A DNA stretch of 64,000 nucleotides. Source: Leptolyngbya sp. PCC 7375 (GTDB taxonomy: Bacteria > Cyanobacteriota > Cyanobacteriia > Phormidesmidales > Phormidesmidaceae). The stretch spans positions 3,458,486 to 3,522,485 of the forward strand of contig NZ_JH993797.1 of assembly GCF_000316115.1 (NCBI RefSeq). The letters are read 5' to 3'. This document shows positions 50,910 through 61,156 of this stretch, piece by piece (the stretch's first letter is position 1; each line of letters begins with the position of its first letter). A program made the position numbers and the translations under genes. Under the pieces are notes generated by a model. That model worked only from the letters and a program-made list of their open reading frames with translations, was not told where the DNA came from and did not search any database.

Positions 50910-52922
50910 CTATTCAATCGCTTCGTAATCCGCCGTAATAGTTGCATCCAAATCAAACTCCGGATCATCAGCCAACAGATCTATAGCTTCAGGAGTGTCT
51001 ACTGACGCAGGTTCTTCTACTGGAGTTGCTTCGGCACCAATTGGCTCAACAGGCTCAGATGTGGACATATCTGGAGTTGTCTCATCCATCGCAATGTCAT
51101 AGTTATCTTCATTCACCTGGCGATACATCTCAGCACCGATTGCAAAAATAGTTTGTTGCAATGCATCTAGTGCTGATTGAAGTTCTTCAGGCGTAATGTC
51201 CTTATTATGCAGGGCAGCCCGCAATGCAACCTCAGACTCCTGAGCTTGAGCTTTACGCTCTTCACTGATCCACTCAGCATTCTCCCGCATCGTCGACTCA
51301 TAGCTATAGAAGAGGGTGTCAGCCTTATTCTTCATTTCAGCAACGATCTTCCGACGAGCATCTTCGTCCGCATAGGCTTCAGCCTCCTCACGCATCTTAT
51401 CAATTTCACTAGACGTTAGACCGCCTGTGTTAGTAATACGAATGCTCTGCGCCCGACCAGTGCCTTTATCCTTAGCAGCTACTTGCAGAATACCGTCAGC
51501 GTCAATTTCAAAGGAAACTTCAATTTGAGGTATCCCCCTAGGTGCAGGTGGAATACCTGTCAGCTCAAATCGGCCAAGACTCTTATTATCCCGAGCCATC
51601 GCCCGCTCACCTTGCAAAGCATGGACTTCCACCGACGTTTGACCATCCGTTGCCGTTGAAAAAGTCTGCGACTTACTAGTTGGGATGGTAGTATTTCGCT
51701 CAATTACTTTCGTAAACACCTCACCTAAGGTTTCAATCCCTAGCGATAGGGGAGTTACGTCCAATAGCAATAAGTCCTTGACCTCACCCCCTAGCACACC
51801 TGCCTGAATAGACGCGCCTAAGGCCACTGCTTCATCTGGATTCACAGAGCGATCAGGTGTCTTGCCGTTAAAGTAGTCAGTGATAGCCTTTTGAACAGCT
51901 GGAATCCTTGTAGAGCCACCTACTAGTAGAATCCGATCAATGTCATCTGGCGTTAGCTCAGCGTCTTTCAGAGCCTGCCCTACAGGTTCTAATGTTGCTG
52001 CAACCAGCGGCTTTGCCAACTCTTCAAACTTAGTACGGGACAGCTCAGACTCCAGATGTTTAGGTCCAGCTTCATCTGCTGCAATAAAAGGCAAATTAAT
52101 AGATGTTGTAGCCCGGGTCGAAAGCTCAATCTTGGCTTTCTCTGACGCTTCACGGATACGCTGTAGAGCCATACGATCCGTTGATAGATCCATACCTTCC
52201 TGCTCACGAAACTGATCTAACAGAGCGGTGACGATACTATTATCAAAATCGTCACCACCAAGATGATTATTACCAGACGTGGCTTTCACTTCGAAAACGC
52301 CGTCTCCGAGCTGCAGAATGGAAACATCAAATGTGCCACCGCCCAGGTCAAACACCAAAACAGTCTGATCCTGATCTAACTTGTCAAGACCATAGGATAA
52401 GGCAGCGGCCGTTGGCTCGTTGATAATACGCAACACTTCTAGTCCAGCGATCTTTCCAGCATCCTTGGTTGCTTGGCGCTGGGCATCGGTAAAGTAAGCA
52501 GGTACTGTAATAACAGCCTGAGTCACCTCCTCACCAAGATAGGCTTCTGCATCCTGCTTCAGCTTCTGTAGAGTCATGGCAGACACTTCTTGTGGAGTGT
52601 AAGCCCTGCCGCGAATTAAAACATCCACCGTGTCATCTTTTCCGCGTACACACGTATAAGGCACTCGGGATCTCTCACTGGACGTATCTTCCCAACGACG
52701 CCCAATGAAGCGCTTAATACTGTAAACAGTATTTTCTGCGTTCGTAACGGCCTGACGCTTCGCTAGCTGGCCAACCAACCGTTCTCCATTCTTGGCAAAT
52801 CCAACAATGCTCGGCATAGTCCGCCCACCCTCGGTGTTAGTAATCACCTCAGGCTTGCCACCTTCTAGAACAGCAACACAGCTATTTGTAGTTCCTAAAT
52901 CAATGCCAATAACTTTACCCAT
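50910..52922 (-). CDS. dnaK: Chaperone DnaK (Hsp70), DnaK2-like
   Basis: An Hsp70 of 670 residues. The N-terminus is MGKVIGIDLGTTNSCVAVLEGG. Other ATPase motifs include VFDLGGGTFDVS and ILLVGGSTRIPAV. The substrate-binding domain begins after the linker DLLLLDVTPLSLGIE. The last about 60 residues are an acidic tail rich in Glu, Pro and Asp. The location in a grpE-dnaK-dnaJ group and the sequence suggest the essential heat-inducible DnaK2 type among cyanobacterial paralogues. No CIRCE element is visible. Confidence 0.96.
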   Translation of the reverse strand: MGKVIGIDLGTTNSCVAVLEGGKPEVITNTEGGRTMPSIVGFAKNGERLVGQLAKRQAVTNAENTVYSIKRFIGRRWEDTSSERSRVPYTCVRGKDDTVDVLIRGRAYTPQEVSAMTLQKLKQDAEAYLGEEVTQAVITVPAYFTDAQRQATKDAGKIAGLEVLRIINEPTAAALSYGLDKLDQDQTVLVFDLGGGTFDVSILQLGDGVFEVKATSGNNHLGGDDFDNSIVTALLDQFREQEGMDLSTDRMALQRIREASEKAKIELSTRATTSINLPFIAADEAGPKHLESELSRTKFEELAKPLVAATLEPVGQALKDAELTPDDIDRILLVGGSTRIPAVQKAITDYFNGKTPDRSVNPDEAVALGASIQAGVLGGEVKDLLLLDVTPLSLGIETLGEVFTKVIERNTTIPTSKSQTFSTATDGQTSVEVHALQGERAMARDNKSLGRFELTGIPPAPRGIPQIEVSFEIDADGILQVAAKDKGTGRAQSIRITNTGGLTSSEIDKMREEAEAYADEDARRKIVAEMKNKADTLFYSYESTMRENAEWISEERKAQAQESEVALRAALHNKDITPEELQSALDALQQTIFAIGAEMYRQVNEDNYDIAMDETTPDMSTSEPVEPIGAEATPVEEPASVDTPEAIDLLADDPEFDLDATITADYEAIE

Positions 52923-53351
52923 CTGAGAGCCTGCTTACTCCAGAAAATCACACAACTTTTTAGAAATAGACGTCCATCAACCAACCAACATTAGCTTGCA
53001 CAGTAAATCCATATTGCTCTAAGAATAAGAATTGGCAAAAACCATTCAAAGGATGCACTGAACTTATAGCAAGCATTAGCCGTATGGACTAACCGATATA
53101 GATATATGCTTTAAGTAAAAAATTGCTATATGGTTACACCCTGTTGATAACTCTCAACCACAGAAAGTATCTGCAATGAGCACATTTGGAAAACGTGCTT
53201 GAGTTACTCTCCAATATAAATACAATACCCAAAACCATAAACTCTAATAAAGCACCTTGATATTCAAGAAAGCTTCATAACCGAGCTAGCTTTCATAACT
53301 AGCTCAGCTATGTTTTGAGCAAGTATTTTTTACCTTCAATAGAGTTCGGAG
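52923..53351. other. Intergenic region between grpE and dnaK
   Basis: An unusually long 429-bp gap within the chaperone group; dnaK probably has its own promoter here. No CIRCE-type inverted repeat or other operator is recognised. Confidence 0.4.
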
Positions 53352-54053
53352 TTATTCCTCTATAGGAGTAGCAACTTTGACCATGGCATGACGCAAAACT
53401 CGCTCTCCTAAAACATATCCCCTTACTAATTCTTCAATAACTGTACCTTCAGCATGCTCATCTGTCGGTTCACGCATTACAGCTTCATGTAGATTAGGGT
53501 CAAATTCTTTACCCTCTGCGCGCATTGGAGCCACACCGATACGCTTAAGAGCTTCAACCAGTTGCTTATAAACACTCTGATAGCTCTTATGAACAGCCAT
53601 TTCACCATCATTTTGAGGCTTAATTTGAGCCCGAGCCCGCTCAAAGTTATCCACAACCTCTAACATATTGCCAATGGTATTGCACTTGATTTGAAGTTCA
53701 AGATCTTCTTTCTCACGACTCGTACGCTTACGAAAGTTTTCAAAATCAGCTGTCAGCCTTAAATATTGGCTACTCCTATCCTCCAATTGCACTTTTAGCT
53801 GTGCTACTTGTTCTTCCAAATTAGAGATAGCAGCCAAATCATCTGGAGAAGCCTCCGCCCCCTTAGCCGCTACATCATTGGAGGCAACCTCAGGCAACTC
53901 ATTCTCAAAATCTATATCTATATCGGCGTCTTCCACCTTAAGCTCTTCAATATTTTCATCCACCTCATGGAGCACATCAGAGGCTTCATCCTCTTCCATA
54001 GAATTACTTTCCGCTGGATTAACGTTTTCTGCCGGATTAACGTCCTCTACCAT
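53352..54053 (-). CDS. grpE: Nucleotide exchange factor GrpE
   Basis: GrpE releases ADP from DnaK. The 233-residue protein has a long acidic, Asn/Glu-rich N-terminus (about 1-75), a coiled-coil helix (LEEQVAQLKVQLEDRSSQYLRLTADFENFRKRTSREKED, given in part) and the beta domain ending GYVLGERVLRHAMVKVA. The FENFRKR segment is the family hallmark. It is first in the minus-strand chaperone group and divergent from pilB. Confidence 0.95.
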   Translation of the reverse strand: MVEDVNPAENVNPAESNSMEEDEASDVLHEVDENIEELKVEDADIDIDFENELPEVASNDVAAKGAEASPDDLAAISNLEEQVAQLKVQLEDRSSQYLRLTADFENFRKRTSREKEDLELQIKCNTIGNMLEVVDNFERARAQIKPQNDGEMAVHKSYQSVYKQLVEALKRIGVAPMRAEGKEFDPNLHEAVMREPTDEHAEGTVIEELVRGYVLGERVLRHAMVKVATPIEE

Positions 54054-54513
54054 CGTTTAACCTCATCAATAACAGAACATAGGGGGGGTAACCATTGCCT
54101 TAGACGCTGATATTCTAAGCGAGTTGCGCCACGCTAAGAACCCGTTTATGTAAGGATCCAGATCAAAAACCACGTTTCTAGCCTAGAAAGCCCATCACCA
54201 CCCTGGTCTGTAGTCTCTATACAATCACCTTAGACGTATCACAATAGTGCATTTTGCAACGTAATGACTACATAAAATTAGGACAGGCATCACATATATT
54301 TTCGATTGCCCTATTCATTTTCAACTCACAATGCCAGTATTGCGGCTAGCTGGATGCTATTGTTCAAGCTATTATCGGAAAATGAAGCAGCGTTGTACGA
54401 TACGCTGCAACGTTTGGGAGCATCCTGCATTTACAGGATAAAGCCCCCGATTGTAGCTGTCTACAGAAAAGCGTTTTGTGGGCAACCTTCTGTAAGGATT
54501 TTCTGCGGCGACT
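54054..54513. other. Intergenic region between grpE and pilB
   Basis: Divergent promoters for the chaperone and pilus operons. A G7 run lies near 54080. No operator is recognised. TAAGGA (about 54493-54498) may be the pilB ribosome site. Confidence 0.4.
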
Positions 54514-56526
54514 ATGACCAATTCCTCATCATCATCTCGGAAAGCGCTTGTTCTACAAAGAAGCTTTTCACCATTTAGCAACCAGCTAATTCAAGCGGGT
54601 TACGTTGATACTGACCAAATGCAACAGGCATTGGTTGAAAGTCGAAAGTCAGGACGCTCGTTAACTGATGTATTAGAGTCACTGACTGGTCAGCAGCTGA
54701 GTCCAGAACTCCTACGACAGTATAAGAAACAGCAGCTATTCGAACTCAAGATCCTCTACGGGGTAGAGTCACTAGATCCAGAGCTTGAAAGTGTATCTGA
54801 TACAAAAGTTGGCAATTTAATTGACAGTTTAATTCCCGTTGATATCTGTCGCCGCCATCGTTTACTACCGCTTTCTCAAACCACCCAAGATGATATTTCC
54901 ACGGTACTTGTGGCAATGGTGGATCCAGAGAATTTAGAGGCTCAGGATGATCTCAATCGCATCTTACGCCCGAAAAATCTAAAGTTACGCCGCATGGTTA
55001 TCACCGTTGAAGACTATCAACGGATGATTTCGGCATATTTAGATGATCAAGTTGCCAAGGAAAAGCAACGAGATTTTGAACAGGCTGTAGATGTTAACTC
55101 AAATTTAGAGGATTTAGACCTTGATGATGCCGGACTTGAAGATGCCCTGGATGAAGAAGCTGATTTAAGCACAGCAGTTCAGGATGCAGGTGCAGCTCCT
55201 GTTATTGCATTAGTTAATAAAATATTAGTTAAGGCTCTCCAAGAAGGGGCTTCTGATATTCACGTCGAGCCGCAGGAAGACTTTTTACGTATTCGGTTTC
55301 GCCGTGATGGGGTTCTACGTCAGGCCTTTCAAAAATTTCCTAAAAAGATTATCCCAGCGGTTACAGCCCGTGTAAAAATCATTTCTGAGCTAGATATTGC
55401 AGAGCGACGTATTCCCCAGGATGGTCGGATTCGGCGAGTATTCCAAGGACGTAAAGTTGACTTTCGGGTTAGCACTATTCCTAGCCGCTATGGTGAGAAA
55501 GTCGTTTTACGAATTCTAGATAATACCAATACCCAGCTTGGTTTGGATAAGCTGATCACGGATGATGAGACTCTGAGCATCGTTCGGGAGATGACCAATT
55601 CCCCCTACGGTTTGATTCTAGTAACGGGACCCACAGGTTCAGGTAAGACGACGACCCTTTATTCAGTCCTGGCAGAACGGAATGATCCCAGCATCAATAT
55701 AAGTACTGCGGAAGATCCAATTGAATATGCTCTACCGGGCATTACTCAGGTACAAGTCATTCGTGAAAAAGGCATTGACTTTCCACTGCTTTTGCGGGCA
55801 TTTCTACGGCAAGACCCCGATGTAATTCTGGTCGGTGAAACCCGTGATACCGAAACAGCTAAAACAGCCATTGAAGCAGCACTAACCGGCCACCTTGTAT
55901 TAACGACCTTGCATACCAACGATGCAGCAGGTGCCATTTCCCGTCTAAATGAAATGGAGGTGGAAGCTTTCCAAGTATCCAGTTCATTAGTGGGTGTGCT
56001 GGCACAGCGTCTGGTACGGCGAGTATGCACCGATTGCAGAATAGCCTATACCCCCAGCAGTGAAGAGCTGGCCCGCTTTGGCCTTAGTTCTTCTAGCGGT
56101 GACATTAAGTTTTATCGAGCCAATACGGTTTCTCCAGACCAAGCTGAAACGGCTAACAATACCGGCGCGCTTTGCCAAACTTGTCAGGGGTCAGGCTATA
56201 AGGGCCGAGTTGGTGTGTACGAGGTTATGCGTATAACCGAAGGCTTGCAGAAAATGATTTCTGATGGGGCGCCTGCAGAACATATTAAGGAGGCTGCCGT
56301 CGAAGAAGGAATGCAAACCTTGCTGTCTTACAGTCTTAATCTTGTGGAGCAAGGCTACACAACATTAGAAGAAGTAGAACGCGTGACATTCACCGATACA
56401 GGCTTGGAGGCCGAGCTCAAGGCCAGACGTAAGAGTGTTTTAAGCTGTTCCACCTGTGGTGCCGAACTACACCACGACTGGTTAGATTGTCCCTATTGTC
56501 TAACAACGCGCTTCCAAACTAGTTAA
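54514..56526 (+). CDS. pilB: Type IV pilus extension ATPase PilB
   Basis: PilB is the hexameric ATPase that drives pilin polymerisation, needed for motility and DNA uptake. The 670-residue protein has N-terminal MshEN-like domains (about 20-180), an acidic linker (about 195-225), and the GspE core. The core has Walker A GPTGSGKTT (about 372-380), the Asp box, Walker B and His box (LTTLHTNDAAGA). The usual four-Cys zinc site is present (CTDC and CQTC). A further C-terminal zinc ribbon (CSTC and CPYC, about 645-665) is an addition to the standard architecture. First gene of pilB-pilT-pilC. Confidence 0.96.
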   Translation: MTNSSSSSRKALVLQRSFSPFSNQLIQAGYVDTDQMQQALVESRKSGRSLTDVLESLTGQQLSPELLRQYKKQQLFELKILYGVESLDPELESVSDTKVGNLIDSLIPVDICRRHRLLPLSQTTQDDISTVLVAMVDPENLEAQDDLNRILRPKNLKLRRMVITVEDYQRMISAYLDDQVAKEKQRDFEQAVDVNSNLEDLDLDDAGLEDALDEEADLSTAVQDAGAAPVIALVNKILVKALQEGASDIHVEPQEDFLRIRFRRDGVLRQAFQKFPKKIIPAVTARVKIISELDIAERRIPQDGRIRRVFQGRKVDFRVSTIPSRYGEKVVLRILDNTNTQLGLDKLITDDETLSIVREMTNSPYGLILVTGPTGSGKTTTLYSVLAERNDPSINISTAEDPIEYALPGITQVQVIREKGIDFPLLLRAFLRQDPDVILVGETRDTETAKTAIEAALTGHLVLTTLHTNDAAGAISRLNEMEVEAFQVSSSLVGVLAQRLVRRVCTDCRIAYTPSSEELARFGLSSSSGDIKFYRANTVSPDQAETANNTGALCQTCQGSGYKGRVGVYEVMRITEGLQKMISDGAPAEHIKEAAVEEGMQTLLSYSLNLVEQGYTTLEEVERVTFTDTGLEAELKARRKSVLSCSTCGAELHHDWLDCPYCLTTRFQTS

Positions 56527-56670
56527 CTAAGCTAACTAGATGTAATTCATAAGGTTGGAATGGGTACAATCATCTCCATTACTTATGTTGAGCTCTGCTG
56601 AACCAGCTTCTCTATTTCCTTAATTTCTCTGCTTATAACGATTTTGTAGATATCTACCTGAGGTGGCCCT

Positions 56671-57822
56671 ATGGAAATGATGATCGAAGACTTAATGGAA
56701 GAGGTGGTTGAGCGAGGCGGATCTGACCTCCACCTTTCAGCAGGTTTGCCCCCATACATTCGGGTTAGTGGTCACCTCACCCCGACTGAACATCCACCGC
56801 TAACACCTGAACAGTGTCAACGACTGATTTTCAGCATGCTCAATAATACCCAACGGAAACACCTAGAGCAGACTTGGGAGCTAGACTGTTCCTACGGTGT
56901 TAAGGGCTTAGCGCGTTTTCGTGTCAATGTTTATAAGGACAGAGGCACCTATGCAGCCTGTTTAAGAGCGCTGAGTTCTAAAATTCCAAGTGCTGATTTA
57001 CTAGGTCTCCCCAATATCGTAATTGAGCTAGCTCGAAAGCCTCGGGGGTTGATTTTGGTAACTGGGCCAACGGGGTCGGGCAAGTCGACCACATTGGCTT
57101 CGATGATCAATGATATTAATCATTCCAGGGCTGAGCATATTCTGACAGTCGAGGACCCGATTGAATTTATCTATGAGCCCATTAAGAGTTTGATTCATCA
57201 ACGCCAGATTGGTGAAGATACTAAGAGTTTTGCCAACGCACTTAGGGCAGCGCTACGGGAAGATCCTGATGTCATTCTGGTGGGTGAGATGCGGGATTTA
57301 GAGACTATCTCCCTGGCAATTTCAGCGGCAGAAACAGGGCACCTTGTTTTTGGTACCTTACACACAAGTTCTGCGGCGCAAACTGTAGATCGAATGATTG
57401 ATGTGTTTCCACCGGGACAGCAACAGCAAGTACGCGTACAGCTTTCTAATTCTCTGGTTGCCGTTCTCAGTCAGACCCTTGTGCCTAAAGCAAATCCCAA
57501 ACCTGGTGAGTTTGGTCGTGTAATGGCTCAAGAGATTATGGTGGTCACCCCAGCGATTTCTAACTTGATCCGAGAAGGTAAAACCGCTCAAATTTATGGT
57601 GCTATTCAAACTGGCGGTAAGCTGGGCATGCAGACTTTAGAGATGGTTTTAGCTGATCTGCATAAAGCTGGCACGATTAGCTTTGAAAGTGCCATAGGCA
57701 AATCGTCCCGAGCTGACGAATTACAACGCTTGATCAATGCAGGTGGTGCCGGTACCACTAGTGGTACCGGTACTCCCAGGAATCAACAGCGTGGTCGTTC
57801 TGCTACTGGTGCACGCCGTTAG
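56671..57822 (+). CDS. pilT: Type IV pilus retraction ATPase PilT
   Basis: PilT depolymerises pili and powers twitching or phototactic motility. The 383-residue protein has the N-terminal PAS-like domain (GGSDLHLSAGLPPYIRVSG), Walker A GPTGSGKST (about 132-140), AEDP-like VEDPIEF, the His box FGTLHTSSAAQT and the PilT-characteristic AIREGK-like LIREGKTAQIY segment. The last about 30 residues are Gly/Thr/Arg-rich. GAGGTGG precedes ATG 56671 closely. pilC follows after 124 bp. Confidence 0.95.
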   Translation: MEMMIEDLMEEVVERGGSDLHLSAGLPPYIRVSGHLTPTEHPPLTPEQCQRLIFSMLNNTQRKHLEQTWELDCSYGVKGLARFRVNVYKDRGTYAACLRALSSKIPSADLLGLPNIVIELARKPRGLILVTGPTGSGKSTTLASMINDINHSRAEHILTVEDPIEFIYEPIKSLIHQRQIGEDTKSFANALRAALREDPDVILVGEMRDLETISLAISAAETGHLVFGTLHTSSAAQTVDRMIDVFPPGQQQQVRVQLSNSLVAVLSQTLVPKANPKPGEFGRVMAQEIMVVTPAISNLIREGKTAQIYGAIQTGGKLGMQTLEMVLADLHKAGTISFESAIGKSSRADELQRLINAGGAGTTSGTGTPRNQQRGRSATGARR

Positions 57823-57946
57823 TTAAAGGTTGATGTCTGATTTACAAACTCCTTACTAGTTACCGTTGGGGGTTGCCTAAAAATCGGGCAACGCTGTATA
57901 AAGCCTTCCATAACTTATAAGCCTAAAATTTGCAGAGGTAAAATCC

Positions 57947-59167
57947 ATGCCTACCTATGTTGCTACAGGTCGAGACACCACAGGTCGTACACGACGTGAG
58001 AAGGTTGTTGCTGATTCGCCTGGTGAAGCTCGCACCATGCTTAAGGAGCGTGGAGTTTATATTCAGAGCATTAAGCAAGATCGAGGCTTGAATTTAAATT
58101 GGGAGGATATGAAAACCTCTCTAGTTCAGGTTTCGGTTAAGGATAAGGCTGTTTTTTCGCGTCAGTTTGCGGCGCTAGTCAATGCCGGGGTTGGCCTAGT
58201 CAGAGGCATTGGAATTTTGGGTGAGCAATGCCCTAACCCCAAGTTAAAGAAAGCCCTGCTGGAGATCAACTCTGATGTCCAACAGGGAAACAACTTATCG
58301 GACTCAATGCGCAAGCATCCAGCTAGCTTTGATCTGCTCTATGTGAGCATGGTTCAGGCAGGAGAGGTCGGTGGTGTGCTGGATGAGGTTCTCAATCGTC
58401 TGGCAAAGCTTTTGGAGGATCTAAATCGCTTACAGAACCAGATTAAGTCTGCTATGGCTTATCCAGTAACGGTAGGGGTTCTAGCGGTCACCATTTTTAT
58501 TGGTATGACGGTCTTCCTATTGCCCATCTTTGAAGAGATCTTTATTGAACTTGGGGCAGAGCTGCCAGCTTTTACGCAGTTTATGATCAACATAAGCCGA
58601 TTTCTGCGTAATCCTCTCCTGGTTTTGTTAACGATTGCAGCCCTAGTAATTGCTGGAATTGCGTACAGACAGTACTACAAAACTCGCGCTGGCCGGGAAA
58701 CAATGGATCGTCTGTTCTTGAAGCTGCCTCTATTTGGTGATTTAGTGCAAAAGTCAGCAACTGCAAGATTCTGCCGCACATTTGGCTCACTTTCGCGCTC
58801 AGGTGTTCCCATTTTGACAGCCTTAGAAATTGTTCGAGATACCTCTGGCAACCAGGTGATTGCCAATGCAATTGAAGAGGCTCGTTCAGAGATTCAGACA
58901 GGGGGCATGATCAGCCTGGCTTTACAAAGACACCAAGTCTTTCCTGTTATGGCCATTCAGATGATTAGCATTGGTGAGGAAACAGGTGAATTGGACCAAA
59001 TGCTGATGAAAGTCGCAGACTTTTATGAGGATGAGGTTGAACAAGCCGTTAAAGCCTTAACCAGCATTATGGAACCCATTATGATTATTTTCTTGGGGGG
59101 TATGGTTGGTTCAATCTTGGTGGCTATGTATTTGCCGATCTTTGCACTGCCCGGCGCAATTAGCTAA
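57947..59167 (+). CDS. pilC: Type IV pilus inner-membrane platform protein PilC
   Basis: PilC is the polytopic membrane platform on which PilB and PilT act. The 406-residue protein starts MPTYVATGRDTTGRTRREKVVADSPGEA and has the two T2SSF domains (about 70-195 and 270-400). Each contains the Phe-Arg/phe...L--AGV/SGVP pattern (FSRQFAALVNAGVGLV and FCRTFGSLSRSGVPIL). Membrane helices lie at about 170-195, 220-243 and 375-398. Last gene of pilB-pilT-pilC. Confidence 0.94.
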   Translation: MPTYVATGRDTTGRTRREKVVADSPGEARTMLKERGVYIQSIKQDRGLNLNWEDMKTSLVQVSVKDKAVFSRQFAALVNAGVGLVRGIGILGEQCPNPKLKKALLEINSDVQQGNNLSDSMRKHPASFDLLYVSMVQAGEVGGVLDEVLNRLAKLLEDLNRLQNQIKSAMAYPVTVGVLAVTIFIGMTVFLLPIFEEIFIELGAELPAFTQFMINISRFLRNPLLVLLTIAALVIAGIAYRQYYKTRAGRETMDRLFLKLPLFGDLVQKSATARFCRTFGSLSRSGVPILTALEIVRDTSGNQVIANAIEEARSEIQTGGMISLALQRHQVFPVMAIQMISIGEETGELDQMLMKVADFYEDEVEQAVKALTSIMEPIMIIFLGGMVGSILVAMYLPIFALPGAIS

Positions 59168-59230
59168 TGAAGCCTGAATTAGCCTCAGTTTGAATGAGTT
59201 GGATAATGGCAAGTAGTAATTCAATTTTGC

Positions 59231-59271
59231 ACCCATGGATGTTTAGCTGTAGCTAAACATCCATGGGTTTT
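59231..59271 (+). terminator. 18-bp perfect hairpin after pilC
   Basis: The arms at 59231-59248 and 59251-59268 are perfect inverted copies (ACCCATGGATGTTTAGCT and its complement) with a 2-nt centre, followed by TTTT on the plus strand. It lies 64 bp after pilC and 10 bp past the convergent ABC gene stop, so it may end both transcripts. Confidence 0.65.
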
Positions 59272-59278
59272 ATAAGCA

Positions 59279-61027
59279 CTATTGGAGCACTTCTTTAAGT
59301 TTGTGCTGATTCCAAAGTTGCTGATATAAACCAGAACGCCGGACTAAACTATCGTGGCTGCCTGTCTGAACGATGCGACCTTGATCCATTACGATAATGC
59401 GATCGCAATTTGCCGCAGCTGACATCTGGTGAGTAATAAAAATCACCGTCTTGCGCTGGGTACCGTGGGATAAATTATCTAAAATTTGAGTTGCCGTTTG
59501 GTTGTCAACACTAGACAAGGCATCATCAAGTACCAAAATAGGAGCATCCACCAGCAGTGCTCTTCCCAACGCCGTTCGCTGTCGCTGACCTCCAGACAAC
59601 GTAATCCCGCGCTCACCCACAACGGTGTCATATTGGTTAGGGAAATTGGCAATCTCGTTCCGAATCTGAGCGAGTTTTGCCGCTTGCTCAATCTCAGGCA
59701 TTTCTGCCAACGGCACCCCATAGCGCAAGTTATTTTTAATTTTGGTACTGAATAAAAAACTGTCTTGGGGAACAAAAGCAATTGCCCGTCGCAGATCTGG
59801 CAGAGCTACCTGGGTAACATCGTAATCATCTATAAACAGATGCCCTTCCGGAATTTCTAAAATCCGGGGTAGGGTTTTGGCCAGTGTAGATTTACCCGAA
59901 CCAATGGGGCCCACTAAAGCAACGGTCTCCCCAGGCTCGATAGAAAACGAAATATCCTGAATCGCTGGCGTATCAGTGCCAGGATATGCATAAGTCAACC
60001 CTTGAGCCTGTAATCGGCCAGATACTTCACTCACAGGCAAAGATGATGCCTTGGCAACACTCGCCACCCTCGGCTGAGCCGCAAAAATTGCCTCAATGCG
60101 GTCAACACTAACCTCACCCCGTTGATAGGACGTAATCGTAAATCCGAGCAGAGCGGTTGGAAAAACCAGGTTATTGACGTAAAGCAAAAGGGTGACAAAA
60201 TCGCCTACAGCCAACGTGCCTGCAGCAATGCTGCGAGCCCCCACCGCCAAAATAATGGCCAAACTTAGGCTAGCTAAACCTCCCAGCAACGGAAAGAGAG
60301 TATTACGGGTACGAGCTAGGGATAAATTAGCCTCCAGTACTTCATCATTACGCTGAGCAAACGCTTGTTGCTCGTTTGTCTCCTGAGCATAGATTTTGAT
60401 CAATCCAATGCCACTCATATCCTCTTGAATCAGGGTGCTCAGGTCAGACAGTGACTGTTGAACATCCAACTGTTCTTGCCGCAGACGATTGCTAAAGGAG
60501 CCCACCAATAGCATCATGACCGGATAAATAGCCAACGCCACCAACGTTAAACGCACACTGATACGCAGCATCGCTGGCACAGTAAAGCTATAAGCAAATA
60601 GGATATTCGCCAAGCTAAGTACGGCAAACCCTAATAACCGGCGAATATTATCCACGTCGCTGGTGGCTCTGTTGATCAGATCACCAATGGTATTTTCTGC
60701 AAAGTAGGCAGGCTCTAACGACAGCAAATGCTCAAAAATGCGCTGTTTAAGATCGAACTCAACCTTACGCCCCACACCAAAGATCAGCACTCGTGACGCC
60801 ATACGTATTACCCACATGACCGTGGCTAATACCAAAATCAACAGCACATAGCGCAAAATAGTGCCCTGGCTAAAGGCAATTTTGAGTCGCTCAACTGCAT
60901 CACCAATAATTAAGGGAATCCATACGCTCAGGATATTAACCACCAAGAGGGTTGAAATACCCATGAAAAGGTGTCGACGATGCGGTTGAAGATAGCTGGT
61001 TAGATACTGCAGCCTAGACTTTGCCAT
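59279..61027 (-). CDS. ABC exporter, fused permease and ATPase
   Basis: A 582-residue half-transporter of the MsbA/multidrug type. The membrane domain has six helices (about 15-300). The ATPase domain (about 335-575) has Walker A GPIGSGKST, Q-loop VPQDSFLF, signature LSGGQRQR and Walker B ILVLDDALSSVD. It should work as a homo- or heterodimer exporting lipids or drugs; the substrate is unknown. No partner half-transporter is next to it. It begins 130 bp after the YdcF-like gene. Confidence 0.93.
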   Translation of the reverse strand: MAKSRLQYLTSYLQPHRRHLFMGISTLLVVNILSVWIPLIIGDAVERLKIAFSQGTILRYVLLILVLATVMWVIRMASRVLIFGVGRKVEFDLKQRIFEHLLSLEPAYFAENTIGDLINRATSDVDNIRRLLGFAVLSLANILFAYSFTVPAMLRISVRLTLVALAIYPVMMLLVGSFSNRLRQEQLDVQQSLSDLSTLIQEDMSGIGLIKIYAQETNEQQAFAQRNDEVLEANLSLARTRNTLFPLLGGLASLSLAIILAVGARSIAAGTLAVGDFVTLLLYVNNLVFPTALLGFTITSYQRGEVSVDRIEAIFAAQPRVASVAKASSLPVSEVSGRLQAQGLTYAYPGTDTPAIQDISFSIEPGETVALVGPIGSGKSTLAKTLPRILEIPEGHLFIDDYDVTQVALPDLRRAIAFVPQDSFLFSTKIKNNLRYGVPLAEMPEIEQAAKLAQIRNEIANFPNQYDTVVGERGITLSGGQRQRTALGRALLVDAPILVLDDALSSVDNQTATQILDNLSHGTQRKTVIFITHQMSAAANCDRIIVMDQGRIVQTGSHDSLVRRSGLYQQLWNQHKLKEVLQ

Positions 61028-61156
61028 AAAAGTACTCGAAACGCTTCTGCAGCCATCGCTGCTTCACTATCGTAGTACCCTAAAGCCCAGCTTGCCTTTT
61101 AGTACAAGCTGAGCGGTGATGACTCTAAGCAGTGATGGCTGCAGTGATGGCTAATG

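Noticed and set aside
61088..61111. CAGCTTG/CAAGCTG hairpin downstream of the YdcF-like gene as a terminator
   Set aside because: The stem is only 7 bp with a 10-nt loop and there is no proper T-tract; it is too weak to call.
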